In this document: positions 1 through 10,246 of the stretch, piece after piece
How positions within the stretch are numbered: the stretch's first letter is position 1
Layout of the letters: the number at the start of each line of letters is the position of its first letter
Assembly: GCA_023935145.1 (NCBI GenBank)
Contig: CM043699.1
Coordinates: forward strand, 66,747,638-66,811,637
Source of the DNA: Bretschneidera sinensis
Taxonomy: Eukaryota; Streptophyta; Magnoliopsida; Brassicales; Akaniaceae
Direction: 5' to 3'
DNA: 64,000 nt
Made by a program: the position numbers and the translations under genes
The notes under the pieces: generated by a model
Database searches by the model: none
Seen by the model: the letters and a program-made list of their open reading frames with translations, nothing else
What the model was told of the DNA's origin: nothing

Positions 1-786
1 TTTTTAATGCGTCTAAATCCCTAATAAGCATTTCGACCTTAGCTTTCAGGCTGTCTTCTTCCCTAAGATGGTATATTTCACCAGTACTTGGGTTTCCTAC
101 AGGTCGTGACCTATTGATACTTTCAGTAGCACTAGGTCCAGTCCAAGTGTGAGCTTTTTTAGCAAGCTTATTGAGGTACTCAATGGCCTCATCAAGGTCT
201 TTTTGCAGAAATTCACCATTACACATTATCTCTACGAATTGGCGCTCTCTATAGGTAAGTCCCTCATAGAAATAGCTCACAAGTGCCCACTCTCATACCC
301 ATGGTGTGGACACATACTTAATAGCTCCTTAAATTTCTCCCAAGACTGATACAAAGTCTCGTTTTCCTTTTGTGCAAAGGTGGAGATTTGTCTTTTTAAA
401 GCATTGGTCTTATGTTGAGGGAAGTATTTATTAAAGAAGACCTGGGTCATCTCATTTCATGACCTAATAGATCATGGTCTCAGCGAGTATAACGAACTCT
501 TAGCTTTATCCTTCAAGGATAAAGGAAAAAACTTGAGTCTCACGATATCATCAGTTGCATCTTGACTATGAAAAGTCACAACTGCTTCCTCAAACTCCCT
601 AATGTGTACATATGGGTTTTCGTTTTCCAAACCATGAAATGTAGGGAGTAATTGAATCATCCCTGTTTTAAAATCTTGATGGCGAGTGTTGGCTGGAAAC
701 ATAATGCATGATGGTGTGGCTGTCTGGCTAGGATATAAATAATCTTTAAGTGTCCTAGCAACATTCTCATTAGGGTTTTCAGCCAT
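1..786 (-). pseudogene. gag: Athila gag, N-terminal part, broken
   Basis: This would encode the capsid/nucleocapsid polyprotein that packages the retroelement RNA. The start MAENPNENVARTLKDYL and the stretch FHGLENENPYVHIREFEE match the gag of the Athila copies at 22780 and 53790. The frame is open from 786 to 472. It then meets two stops just downstream, where the 53790 copy has CGA (Arg) and TGG (Trp); both changes read as C-to-T or G-to-A. Coding similarity continues to base 1, where the region before the zinc knuckle is recognisable (AHTWTGPSATES-like, then LREED-like). The rest is outside the window. No intact product is expected. Confidence 0.85.
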
Positions 787-1063
787 GTTAGCAAAATTTT
801 CTAATTTCTCGGTTGGGTGTACACTAGGGTTTGATCTAGGCGAGGTTTCACTAACAGACGTGGAAGCAAAGGGTAACTCTATTTCAGGTCCCTTAGTGAA
901 TCTACCTCACGAATTTCTCGGCCTAAGCATACACAACTGAGTTAAAAGGTAATAAATAAAACAAAACAAATAAAAGAAAATCAGAAAATCAAAACTTAAA
1001 GAAAAGAACGATAGTACCGTCTTGTCTTAGAGTTTGATAGATTTCCTTGTATGTAAGTGCGTT
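787..1063 (-). other. 5' leader of Athila-1 between PBS and gag
   Basis: This is the untranslated leader, with A/T-rich runs (955-1005). It resembles the leaders at 22504-22779 and 53373-53789 and holds no gene. Confidence 0.6.
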
Positions 1064-1081
1064 TCCCCAGCAACGGCACCA
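1064..1081 (-). other. Primer binding site, tRNA-Asp type
   Basis: The minus strand reads TGGTGCCGTTGCTGGGGA, which is the tRNA-Asp-type site TGGCGCCGTTGCCGGGGA with two changes. It lies 5 bp inside the LTR end at 1087, the normal position for minus-strand DNA priming. Confidence 0.85.
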
Positions 1082-1086
1082 AAATT

Positions 1087-2339
1087 TGATTACACCCAAA
1101 GTATAATGCGGTAGTCGTAACACAGCTTTGGGGTGTCGATTCCACAGAGAAAAGCGATCTATAAAGGAAAAGTGCAAACCTTAACACAAACGATAATAAT
1201 CGGGTGAGTAGATATCAATGATGAAGTAATTGTGTAAATAGATTGAAAACTATGATAAAGAAACAACAAGACTCCAGGAATCCACCCTAGGTTCGTTGCC
1301 TTATTCCAATCTTTAATTTAGTCATTTTTATCTCGATTGCAAGTTTCACATCCCAAACAGGCAATCGGCAAATATTCAATCAAGCGTATATATAAACCCT
1401 AATGTAATTGATATGAATTACTGTTTCGAGTTAAGCATAGATAACCTATCCTATGGATTTATCAAGAAACAACAATATATCATTAATGACAATATTGTAG
1501 TAATGGACAAACCTAAAAGATAAATCTACCGAACTCAATCATACCTAATAATCTTGACATAAGAAGAGCATGACTAGACTTATATCAAACATAAAGATAC
1601 AATCACCGGATTAAGAGAAAATCCTTTAATTAGATAAAAGAGTAACACATAACAATGTTTTGACAATGAAGCCTAACTACAACTGAATCAAGAAAGGAAA
1701 ATAAGAACAACTACACCTAGGGATTCATCCATTCGCCTTACTTGGAGATTAGTTCGCCATGAAGTTCATGGTTGAACTCTTTGATGGAGGATAGTGTGGT
1801 AGCCTTCTTGAGTTTTTCAGACTTTCCAAGATATCTCTTTACAAACCTAAGTGGTCTATTTATAATACACAAGGTCTTAGGGTTTAAAAAGTCCTCATTA
1901 AGTCATAACTCGGAGAGGAGGACCGTGTGTGCATCCCTTACTTTGGCTTTGATTTTTCCCCTTTCTGGAGGCCACGACCCTGCCTAGTCTAGGCCATAGC
2001 TTCCACTGAAGCTTCTTTCTTACTCTTTTGGCTTGATTCTGGAGGCCTAGGCTTCGATATTTTCAGGCCGCAACACACACATTCAAGACTTGATTTTTCT
2101 TCATTTGTTCTTCCATAACTATGCCTTCACTTTGGTACGCCTCAAGTCTTTGTGCTTTAAGTAATGATGACTTTTCCTCCTCTTTTAGCTTAAAGTACCT
2201 GAAAATGCACCGAAATATATCAATGATCGAAGAATGACACTTTAGAGTTGTTAACGTATAAAAGTGCATTTAAAACCTAGATCAACCCTAAAATGCTAAC
2301 AATTAAGTACTGTTAATATGCATTTTATGATTCTCATTA
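1087..2339 (-). repeat. 5' LTR of Athila-1
   Basis: The LTR is about 1.25 kb. On the minus strand it starts TAATGAGAATCATAAAATGC (TG changed to TA) and ends in TAATCA next to the PBS. It aligns end to end with the LTR at 21127-22480, including the AGGGTTGATCTAGG-like block near the start and the ATCGACACC-like block near the end. It is read toward lower coordinates. Confidence 0.85.
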
Positions 2340-2763
2340 GTATCCTCATCTATGCTGATGATATGCTGTTGGTTGATAATAGCAAGGAAAGGATAGAAAG
2401 GTTGAAATCTCAACTCAGTAAGGAGTTTGAGATGAAGGATCTTGGTCATGCACAATAGATCCTTGGGATGAGAATAATCCAGGAAAAAGAGAGAAACAGG
2501 TTGAAGGTTTCTCAGTCTTCCTATATAGAAAAGATGGTGTCTATGGAATATAGTAAACCAGTAAAGATTCCCCTTGCTGGTCATTTCAAGTTCTCTAGTG
2601 AGCAATGTCCTGGAACGGATGAGAAAAAGAAGGAAATGAAAAAGGTCCCTTACTCTAGTGCGGTTGGATCAGTTATGTTCATGATGGTAAGCACTAGACC
2701 CGACATTTCTCAAGTAATTAGTGTTCTCAGCAGATTTGTGAGTAATCCTAGAAAGGTAGAGAT
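2340..2763 (+). pseudogene. Copia reverse transcriptase fragment (Tork-like)
   Basis: A reverse transcriptase fragment in one frame from about 2342. It contains ILIYADDM, with the YADD catalytic box intact, then EFEMKDLGHA, PYSSAVGSVMFMM and STRPDI, motifs of Copia RT. It is closely related to the minus-strand RT at 15237-15827. There is one in-frame stop at 2456 (TAG where the relative has Lys). The upstream part of RT is missing because Athila-1 abuts at 2339. Downstream the frame runs directly into an LTR, so RNase H has been deleted. The fragment is not functional. Confidence 0.85.
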
Positions 2764-3601
2764 TGTTAGGATTTGTCAAAGAATTAAACGGATGAAAGTT
2801 CAACATCAGGTCCTGGTGTGCGCCATTGCCCAGCTTTGGGCTCCGCGGCCTCTAGCAAGTCTAGGACTCCTCCCCTCCAGGTCACGCAATGGCTCAGCCT
2901 TGGGCATCGCAGCCTCCAGCAGATGGTGAAGTGTTGCCCTGTTGTGCACCGCGGCCTGCCTTATTCTGAGCCGTGGCGCCAGGCACACCTTGTACATGAT
3001 TTCAAGCCTCTTTGAGATGGTGCTTGGGACTTGGTTAAAACGCACAGGATTACTTAGACTCTTAGAGAGCTATGAGACTTTGGTTCTTGAGATCTAAGGG
3101 TTGAGATTGATCTCAAAGATTGGTTGAGGAAGTCATTGCCCTATATAAGGGTCATCTAGGAGGAACAACATGACATGACATGTGAGCATCAAGTGAGAGA
3201 GTGCAAAGACACAAAAAACAAGAGAGACTTATTTAAGGGAGGCTGGTTGTTTAGAGAGAGAGTAATGTAGATTTGGGGATTCAAGGGATTTGTAATTGGA
3301 ATTTTCTTGGGGAAAATTCCACAGAAACACTTAATTCTTATCACTTTCTTTTTCTCTTCTTTCGTTCTTGATGAACAAGAGGATTCTTAAAGAGGTGTTG
3401 CTGTAATTGTGAGAACTCCATTGATTTAGTGTAGAGAGCTCTGAGGAGCTCACGGGGACATAGGCACATTGCCGAACCTCGATAACAATTGCTTGTGTCC
3501 TTTCTTTGATTGGTCTGATTACTGTTTATTACAAGTCATTCTAGACTTGGGTGTTTGAAAGATCACTACCTGGGATTCCGCAAGAAGGTGATTTTCCAAC
3601 A
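2764..3601 (+). repeat. 3' LTR of the Copia fragment
   Basis: It is 838 bp, starting TGTTAGGATTTGTC and ending GATTTTCCAACA. It matches the Copia LTRs at 13703-14607, 19845-20746, 40339-41363 and 51565-52516, including the end block CAAGTCATTCTAGACTTGGG. A TATA-like CTATATAAGG lies at 3141-3150. A GC-rich stretch at 2810-2970 is typical of this LTR family. The ORFs in that stretch are not genes. Confidence 0.85.
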
Positions 3602-3609
3602 AAAAACAT

Positions 3610-4726
3610 TCAAGGATATAAATATTACCTTTAATTTGTTGTTTTCTTAACTTCTTAAATTTGTTGTGCCTGAATTCTTTAACACACTTGAATCCAAATT
3701 CTTGCATTCTTGATTCCACAACAATCACAAAAGTATGTGATCTCTAAAGAAATTCCACACAAGGAAAATCTTGAATTAATGTTTCTCTCTATGATTTTTC
3801 TATCTTTTGGAATAGAAGAGTTTAAAATCTATTGGGAGAAATTTGTGTGTAGAATGATGCGTTGGCAAAAATCTGCACACTAATAAACTATTTATAGTGT
3901 TAGGGTTGGGAGCAACTAACCATTAATTACAAACTAAAATCTTGCAGTTATTTCTTAATTACACATTGTCCCTTTTTGTGTGTGACCCTTTAGGTTCAAA
4001 CTAATTTGGTTGTAGGCTATAACTTTTATGTAACTGCAAGAAGGCATGCTCTCCTTTTACTTAGAAATTATAGATCCCTTATTGTACACTAAAATACCTC
4101 CATATGAAATTCACTATACCCAATTATTACCAATTAATGATCTATGAATAGCACCATATTAAACAGCATAAAAGTATAATAAGTTGCATACAAGATAACC
4201 ATGGTGCCTTAGATCTAAGGATCACAAGTAGAACTGTATCATAAAAACTACCTATTGACAGGAAAGTAAAACTCCATTAGGTATTCTTAAGTCAAATCAT
4301 GTTTAGTGTACTCATTCTCCAATAAGCAGTTGCATTCTCATTTTAGTGTCTATCGCACAAGTGACTCTGTGATCAGTCACCCTCTTAATTGAGCAAATAT
4401 AGCATGTAACAGTCTAACCGGATTACTAAATTCCATTTAGTATCCTATGACTTAGAACATTTAAGAGAAAAGATTTCAAGAATACTAGGTCTCAAAATTA
4501 TGATCTCATCTTAATCCTATCTCCATTGCTCTTACTTTATGGACTTAATCATGATTATATAATTAAACAAATATTCCTGATAAATAAACATGTTATTAAT
4601 ATGATAATAATTCAAATAAGATTGTTTTACAAATAATATGCCTAGACATCAAATGTCATTAGCTTGCAGGGCATATTACTAAGATTTGTTGTATTGTCTA
4701 CTGATGCAAACTTTTGTATGATTACA
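3610..4726 (-). repeat. 3' LTR of Copia-2
   Basis: About 1.1 kb. On the minus strand it starts TGTAATCATACAAAAG directly after the polypurine tract. The part at 3612-4025 aligns with 36109-36530 in the right-hand LTR, including the shared CACTAATAAA-TATTTATAG and GGGATCTCTAAAGAAA-like blocks. The remainder (4040-4726) has no counterpart in the truncated right LTR. It holds no gene. Confidence 0.75.
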
Positions 4727-4739
4727 TCCCCTCCTCAAA
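4727..4739 (-). other. Polypurine tract of Copia-2
   Basis: The minus strand reads TTTGAGGAGGGGA directly before the LTR start TGTAATC. This is the expected primer position for plus-strand DNA synthesis. Confidence 0.7.
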
Positions 4740-4889
4740 TGATTACACTAATCAACTGAATAAGCTACTCAATGTGCTTAGATTTTTTATGTGACCTTGG
4801 TTCCTAGGCTTGAGTTATTACCTATTGCTATCATAGTACAAGGTATTGTGAATTCATTTTTAGAAACAACACCAAGCTCGGTGATGAAC

Positions 4890-7536
4890 TTTTCATCCAA
4901 ACCGTGTCATTTATAGCCTTAGACGCAACAATATACATTCAACCTTAGTGGTGTTAGCTATAATTGTAAATTTCTTACAACTCTTCCAACTCACTGTTCC
5001 ACCATTCAAGGTGATCACAAACCTAGAAGTGTACTTTCTATCATCCACATCAGACTGGAAGTCTGAATCATTATACCCTTTCAATTTCAAGTCACATCCT
5101 CTAAATGTGATGAACAAATCTTTAGTCCTTCTCAAGTACTTGAGAATTTTCTTCCTAGAAACATAATGTTTCAGACCTATATTAGACTAATATCTGGTAG
5201 TTACACTTATAGCATGGCTGATATCAGCCATGATATATAACATAGCATACATGAGACATCCTATTACCAAAGCATAGAGGATCTATCTCATTCTCTTTCT
5301 CTTCAGGTGTCTTTAGGGACTTCTACTTAGAAAGATGTACTCCATGCCAGAAAGGTAACAATGCTCTCTTGGAATTTTCTATGTTGAACCTCTTCAACAT
5401 TTTATCTATATATGTATATTAGGACAAGCCAAGAATACTTATAGATCTGTCTCTATAGAACTTTTTTCCCATAATATAGGATGTTTTTCCCAAATCTTTT
5501 ATGGAGAAGTTTCTTAAAAGCTAGACTTTGATTGATTGTAACATACCTACATCATTACCAATGTGTAGCATGTCATCAACATACAATATCAAAAATGTAA
5601 GTGCACTCCCACTAGTTTTCTTGTGCACATATGATTCATCCACGTTTTTAAGAAAACCAAACGTTTTGATTGCATCATCAAATCAAAAGTTCTTCTTTGT
5701 AGTTTACACAATTTGTGGTCACTAACACTAGATGAAAACCCTTTTGTTGCTCCATATATATATATATATATATGTTTGTATATATATATGTGTGTATATA
5801 TATATACTACATTTAAGGAAAATGGCTTTAACATCCATTTTCCATGTCTTATAATCATAGTATATAGCTATTATGAGCAAGATCCTAATAGACTTAAGCA
5901 TAACTATCGGAGAAAAGGTTTCATCAAAGTCAACTCTTTGTCTTTGTTTGTAACCTTTCATTACTAGCCTTACCTTAAAAGTCTCTACCGCCCCATCGAC
6001 ACCCATATGTTTTTGTAACCTCATTTGCAACCAAAAGGTACAATACCTTTAGGAGGGTCAACCAAGGTCGAACATTGGTAGAATATATGGACTCCATTTC
6101 AGATTTCATGGTTTCAAGCCATTTTCCCGAATCGATGTCTGACATAGCTTCCTTGTAGTTTATAGGATCCTTATTCCCAATATGTAACTCATCAGACCTT
6201 GCTTATAACTTGTTTGCATCTAATATTTTGACATATGCAGGACAACCCCAAATCTTAACATGCTTAAGACTAGGTTTCCTACAATTCCATATCTCCTGTG
6301 GTGTTTTAAGTATAGATTTTGAAGAAACTCTATTTAACAAGTATGAGCCAGGTTTTTAGGGCATCACCCTAAAAGAAAATTAGAAGATCGGTGTAACTCA
6401 TCATCGATTTCACCATATCCAATAAAGTAAGAATTTTTCTTTTGAACACACCATCCAACTGAGGTGTTCTAGGATGAGTCCATTGTGAGAGAATCTCATT
6501 CTCTTTGAGATGATCTTAAAAGTCATTGGTCAAGTATTCACCTCCTCGATCAGATTGAAGAACTTTGACACTTTTGCTAGTTTGGTTTTCCACTTCATAT
6601 CAAATTCCTTGAACTTTTCAAAGGATTCAAATTTGTACTTCATAAGATACACATGCCCTAACCTTGAATAGTCATCGGTGAAGGTAATGAATTAAGAATT
6701 CTTAATGGCCCCACAAACATATGTGTAGTTTAATCCTAATATATCACTAGGTCTTTCTCCTTGTCCACTAAATGAAGTATTGGTCACTTTCCCATGAGAC
6801 AAAATTTGCATGTTGTTTATGACTCAAAAGTCAAAAAATCTAAATATCCATATTTTACCAACTTGCTCATCCTCCTCTCATTGATATATCAAAGTTTAAG
6901 ATGCCAAACATAAGAAGAATTAATTTCATCATTTTTCCTTTTATTACCATGTAGATTAATATCAAATATTGAACCATCCAATTCAAGATCGTAAAGCTAA
7001 GTAAAAAAGTTTCTAGGATAAATGCAACAACACTTGCTATATTTCCAAAGCAAAGTTTGACTTCTCTTTTACTTTGCTTTATGTTTCTTCTTAGCACTTG
7101 CAATCGTTTGCAAATGTGAGAACTATATTTGGTATCTAATACCCTAGTAGAAGCTTCTTTAACTAATAAGTTAATTTCAATAAGTAATAACTCAGACATT
7201 ACTTCCAAAGTTTGTCCTTTTAATCTTGCAAGGTGATCCTTGCAATTATCTTCCAATGTCCATCTTTGTCATAATGGAAGCAGTTGTCTATTTTCTGCTT
7301 AGACTTTGAAGAGCTGGCCTTGTTGACACCTTTCTTTGCCTTTAATAGTTTTTTCTTCTTTGAGGCTTTCTTACCATTAGGCTTAAAAGAAGTAGGCAAG
7401 AAGCTTAATGGGTGCTTTACCTTTCTCGATTAATGCCTCCACAATTTTTAACATGTTAACAAACTCCAGAAGTGTAGCTTCTATCCTGTTCATATTATAG
7501 CTCATAACAAATTGCAAGAATGAATTTGGTAGGGAA
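4890..7536 (-). pseudogene. Copia-2 pol and C-terminal gag, heavily mutated
   Basis: From high to low coordinates it encodes the following. Gag zinc knuckle (7282-7242): CFHYDKDGHW, second Cys changed to Tyr, with a 1-base frameshift inside the finger. Protease: a D-T box in VLDTKYSSHIC near 7110-7142. Integrase (about 6900-6060), with many stops. RT (about 6030-5140), with the catalytic YVDD intact at 5583-5572. RNase H (5135-4911): GGTVSWKSCKKFTIIANTTKVE, recognisable as the Copia SWKSSKQ..STTEAE block with the key Glu-Ala lost. Inside RT a TA-rich microsatellite (5753-5808) stands where the acidic loop after AFLNG should be. No part is functional. Confidence 0.85.
5753..5808. repeat. TA/TG-rich microsatellite inside Copia-2 RT
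   Basis: Alternating TA runs with interspersed TG replace or extend RT codons between the AFLKC and KGFSSS coding blocks. Local ORFs of the IYIYTHIYI type are products of the repeat. Confidence 0.9.
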
Positions 7537-8301
7537 TATAGTGTAGAGTCCGATATAAATTTTTTTTTATTTTATTAAGATATTTTAATACACGGGATCA
7601 CACCTCAATGAGATTTTAGAGTACTTTTTCAGATTTGGGTTTAGTTTAATTTCATTTTGGTGTTTATAAAACTTGGAAGCAAGTAAATAAATTATGGTTT
7701 AACTAATAAATTATATCTTGGGGTAATTTTTTAGTTTTAAAGAGTAATGGGGTAAATTTTAAAGAGATACAAAGTAGAAGGGGTGAGTATGTAATTAAGT
7801 CAAAGCTTGACTATAAAAATGTTGAGAGAGAGAAAGAAGCCATCACTTGTGCTGGAATTCTCAAGAAGTGTCATGAGAGAGGTGAGAAAAAGAGTGGAAA
7901 AAAGAGAGGAAAGAGAAGAGGAAAAGGAAAGGAGGAAGAAGAAGAAGAAGGAAAAAGATAAGGATTTTTGTACGAAATCAAGGTGGATTCTTGTTCTTCT
8001 TCACTTTAAATTACAAATCTTGTTTACTGAACTAGATATTTGAGTTTTTAAATGATGAATTTGAAGATTTTTGAGAAAAGTTTGAAGAAAAACAAGTTTT
8101 GGGTTTCAAGAACGGATTTTATCCTAGGTTTAAAGATTTGAGAGTTACAACTTGAAATTTTGCTTTGGGTATTGTAAAAAATTTAATTTAAAACTCTTGG
8201 GATCTTTTAGTTTGAATGGATTGGAAGTTCCATGGGGGACAAGAGGAAAATTTTGAAGAAAAATGGTGTTTTTTGCTATAATTGTTTTGAAAAATGGACT
8301 A

Positions 8302-8445
8302 GACAGTCGACTGTCCTAAGTGAATAGTCAACTATGCAAGTTTTTGGTCATTGGTCAATTGACTGTCCAAACTCGATGGATAGATGACTGTGCAAAACTT
8401 CTAAGTAGATCACAGTCGACGGCCCAAATGGACAGTTGAAGGTCC
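8302..8445. repeat. Array of AGTCGACTGTCC-like motifs in D's 5' LTR
   Basis: It begins with the perfect 14-bp palindrome GACAGTCGACTGTC (8302-8315). At least five diverged relatives follow at 20-40 bp spacing (TAGTCAACTAT, TTGACTGTCC, ATGACTGTGC, ACAGTCGACGG, ACAGTTGAAGG). The same array recurs in the 3' LTR at about 31595-31750. Confidence 0.7.
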
Positions 8446-8687
8446 GAGCTCTTGAACCTATTTTCAACCCTATTTTTGGAAAAATAACTTGCTTTTGTTG
8501 GGGCATTTCAATCCAAAACTCTTCCAAAATATTATGAGCTTGATTTTATGATAAAGTTTTGAAAGTTAAGGGCTTGAAAAGTTTTCTTTCGTTTTAAATC
8601 ATGTTAGAACAAACTTTGTAAAAGTTTTAAATAAAATGGAAAAGTTTGTCTTAGCCTTTAGATTAATGTGCTCATATAAATCTTATG

Positions 8688-8689
<2 letters not shown>

Positions 8690-8720
<31 letters not shown>

Positions 8721-8747
8721 AGTAAGTATACTAAGTACTCTTATATG

Positions 8748-8779
<32 letters not shown>

Positions 8780-8809
8780 AGTAAGTATACTAAATACTCT
8801 TATATGTTA
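8690..8809. repeat. TA microsatellites with duplicated 35-bp spacer
   Basis: Two TA runs (8690-8719 and 8748-8777) are each followed by the same sequence, TTGAGTAAGTATACTAA then TACTCTTATATGTTA. This is a tandem duplication of about 58 bp. The 3' LTR (32012-32062) has one long TA run and one spacer. Confidence 0.85.
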
Positions 8810-9449
8810 GGTGTGATAAGAGGAAAAGCACTAAAGGCTAAGAAGTAAGCCATGGTTGGAGCTTGTTACAGCAAAGATGAGTTCCACCTCACTATTAGTA
8901 AGCATTGTGAAACATACAAATGAAAAATGAAAAGTTATAAATATATACTTATAAACGATTATAGAAATTCTAATAATATATTTATAAACAAATGTATATA
9001 TATTTGAGATAAGAAATGCGTTTGGAAATAATTTGATACGATTATGTTTGGGAAATTGTGTGATGTGTGAATTGTATTGAAAATGATTTGTTTGGATTGT
9101 TATGTGATGAGGTTGATTGGTGAATCATTTCTTACCAACCATTTCATCATGAATGCTTTTTACATTATAACAATTGTTTAACAGTATATTATTGAGGGCG
9201 AGTGATGGGTGAGGCTAGTAGGTCCCTTCCCACAAAGAGTGTAAGGATACCAAAGGATATTAGACATAAAGGACGCCACCCAAAAAAGTGTGAAAGGGGA
9301 TCCGTTGTAATATGATGTGAGATGATGATTTGACATACCAGTATATGGGGAGACATTCCCGTGATAATGTGATTAGCCCAGCGAGGGCCAATGATATGAT
9401 TATGCTTTTTATTGCATTGCATAGTATTGCATTTTATGGATGCATCATG

Positions 9450-9563
9450 ATGATTGACCCATGAAGGGCGTGTGTCATAATTGGCCCATGAGAGATGTGT
9501 GTTGTAATTAGCCCATGAGGGGTATATAATGTGATTAGACCAGTGAAGGGCATGAGTTGTACA
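9450..9563. repeat. 28-bp minisatellite in D's 5' LTR
   Basis: About four imperfect copies of a unit like TTGGCCCATGAGGGGTGTGT plus GTTGTAA-like sequence. Related copies lie at 32696-32850 in the 3' LTR. Confidence 0.75.
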
Positions 9564-10234
9564 ACATTGTGAATTTAAATATATTGAGAATGATGTTGCT
9601 AGTAAATGGTTGAATTTATGTGAATGTGGTTGTATTATGGATTACGAGTATTTAATAATGTTAAATGTTGTTTTGATGATTACTTTTCCATATGATAAGA
9701 AATAAGAAAAGTATATCGAAAGTTATATATAAAAGATGTATTATACTTATAATTACTATAATGACCTATATAATAAGATTGATAGTTCATAAGTTACTTT
9801 TTAAAGCGATTACTTTCAGTAAGATGTTTACTCACTGAGTTTTTTAGCTCATCCCTCCCTTTTTACTAACTTTTCAAGTAGCATTGGAAGTTTGTGGTCA
9901 AATTCGAAACGGGCCTTAGTAAGGTCTTTGTACACGACATCCTCATTTCTTGAGTTGATTGGGAGTCTAAATCTTATTAAGTATTTTTTTTCTTTTTTTG
10001 CAAAAGTATTCAAGTTAAATTGTATAAGAGAAAGTTCTTTGTACTTGTGTCTTTTGTAAAAGTGTTAAGAATTTTTTTTGCCGTATTGAAAAGTCTCATG
10101 TTTGTAAAGTTATATGTTGTTAGATTTGAAATGATGTTAAGATTGTAGTTTGATTTGTATATTTGCATCTTGAGTCAAGGTGCTCAATGTTGAAAGGTAA
10201 ATAAGCCTTTCTGAGTAAGGCCCACTCGTATTTT

Positions 10235-10246
10235 TGGTATCAAAGC
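10235..10246 (+). other. Primer binding site of element D, initiator tRNA-Met type
   Basis: TGGTATCAAAGC differs by one base from the usual TGGTATCAGAGC site and lies 4-5 bp after the LTR end. Confidence 0.8.

Larger units (their letters stand above)
1..2339 (-). mobile_element. Athila-type Ty3/Gypsy retrotransposon, 5' part (Athila-1)
   Basis: Read on the minus strand the order is LTR (2339 to 1087), tRNA-Asp-type primer site (1081 to 1064), leader, then gag from 786 running off the window at base 1. The gag matches the gag of two further Athila copies here (22780 and 53790), which fixes family and orientation. The element abuts a plus-strand Copia RT fragment at 2340, so it probably inserted into that Copia element. 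The far end lies outside the window, so a target duplication cannot be checked. Confidence 0.85.
3602..7541 (-). mobile_element. Copia-2, 3' half (host element split by element D)
   Basis: This is the 3' part of a minus-strand Ty1/Copia element: LTR (3610-4726), polypurine tract, RNase H, RT, integrase, protease and C-terminal gag, ending at the insertion of element D (TATAG at 7537-7541). The 5' half resumes at 33481. When the insertion and one copy of TATAG are disregarded, the gag frame runs on without a shift, so both halves belonged to one element. Its LTR end toward 3602 is cut by about 100 bp compared with the right-hand LTR. Confidence 0.85.
7542..10230 (+). repeat. 5' LTR of element D
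   Basis: About 2.69 kb, starting TGTAGAGTCCGATATAAA. It aligns with 31029-33480 from about 7717 onward. It contains a TATA-like sequence at 7812-7820 (ACTATAAAAATG) before a purine-rich stretch, an array of AGTCGACTGTCC-like palindromes (8302-8445), two TA microsatellites (8690-8719 and 8748-8777) and a 28-bp minisatellite (9450-9563). Short ORFs, such as the Arg/Lys/Glu-rich one at 7807-8043, come from purine-rich LTR sequence and are not genes. Confidence 0.85.

Noticed and set aside
2806..3045. Overlapping ORFs on both strands at 2806-3045 as genes
   Set aside because: They lie in the GC-rich part of a Copia LTR.
5589..6030. IYIYTHIYI-rich peptides
   Set aside because: Translation of a TA/TG microsatellite within decayed Copia RT.
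7807..8043. Arg/Lys/Glu-rich small protein (REEREEEKERRKKKKK)
   Set aside because: It is purine-rich LTR sequence just after the TATA-like box of element D. The other LTR copy (31130-31260) does not keep the frame.
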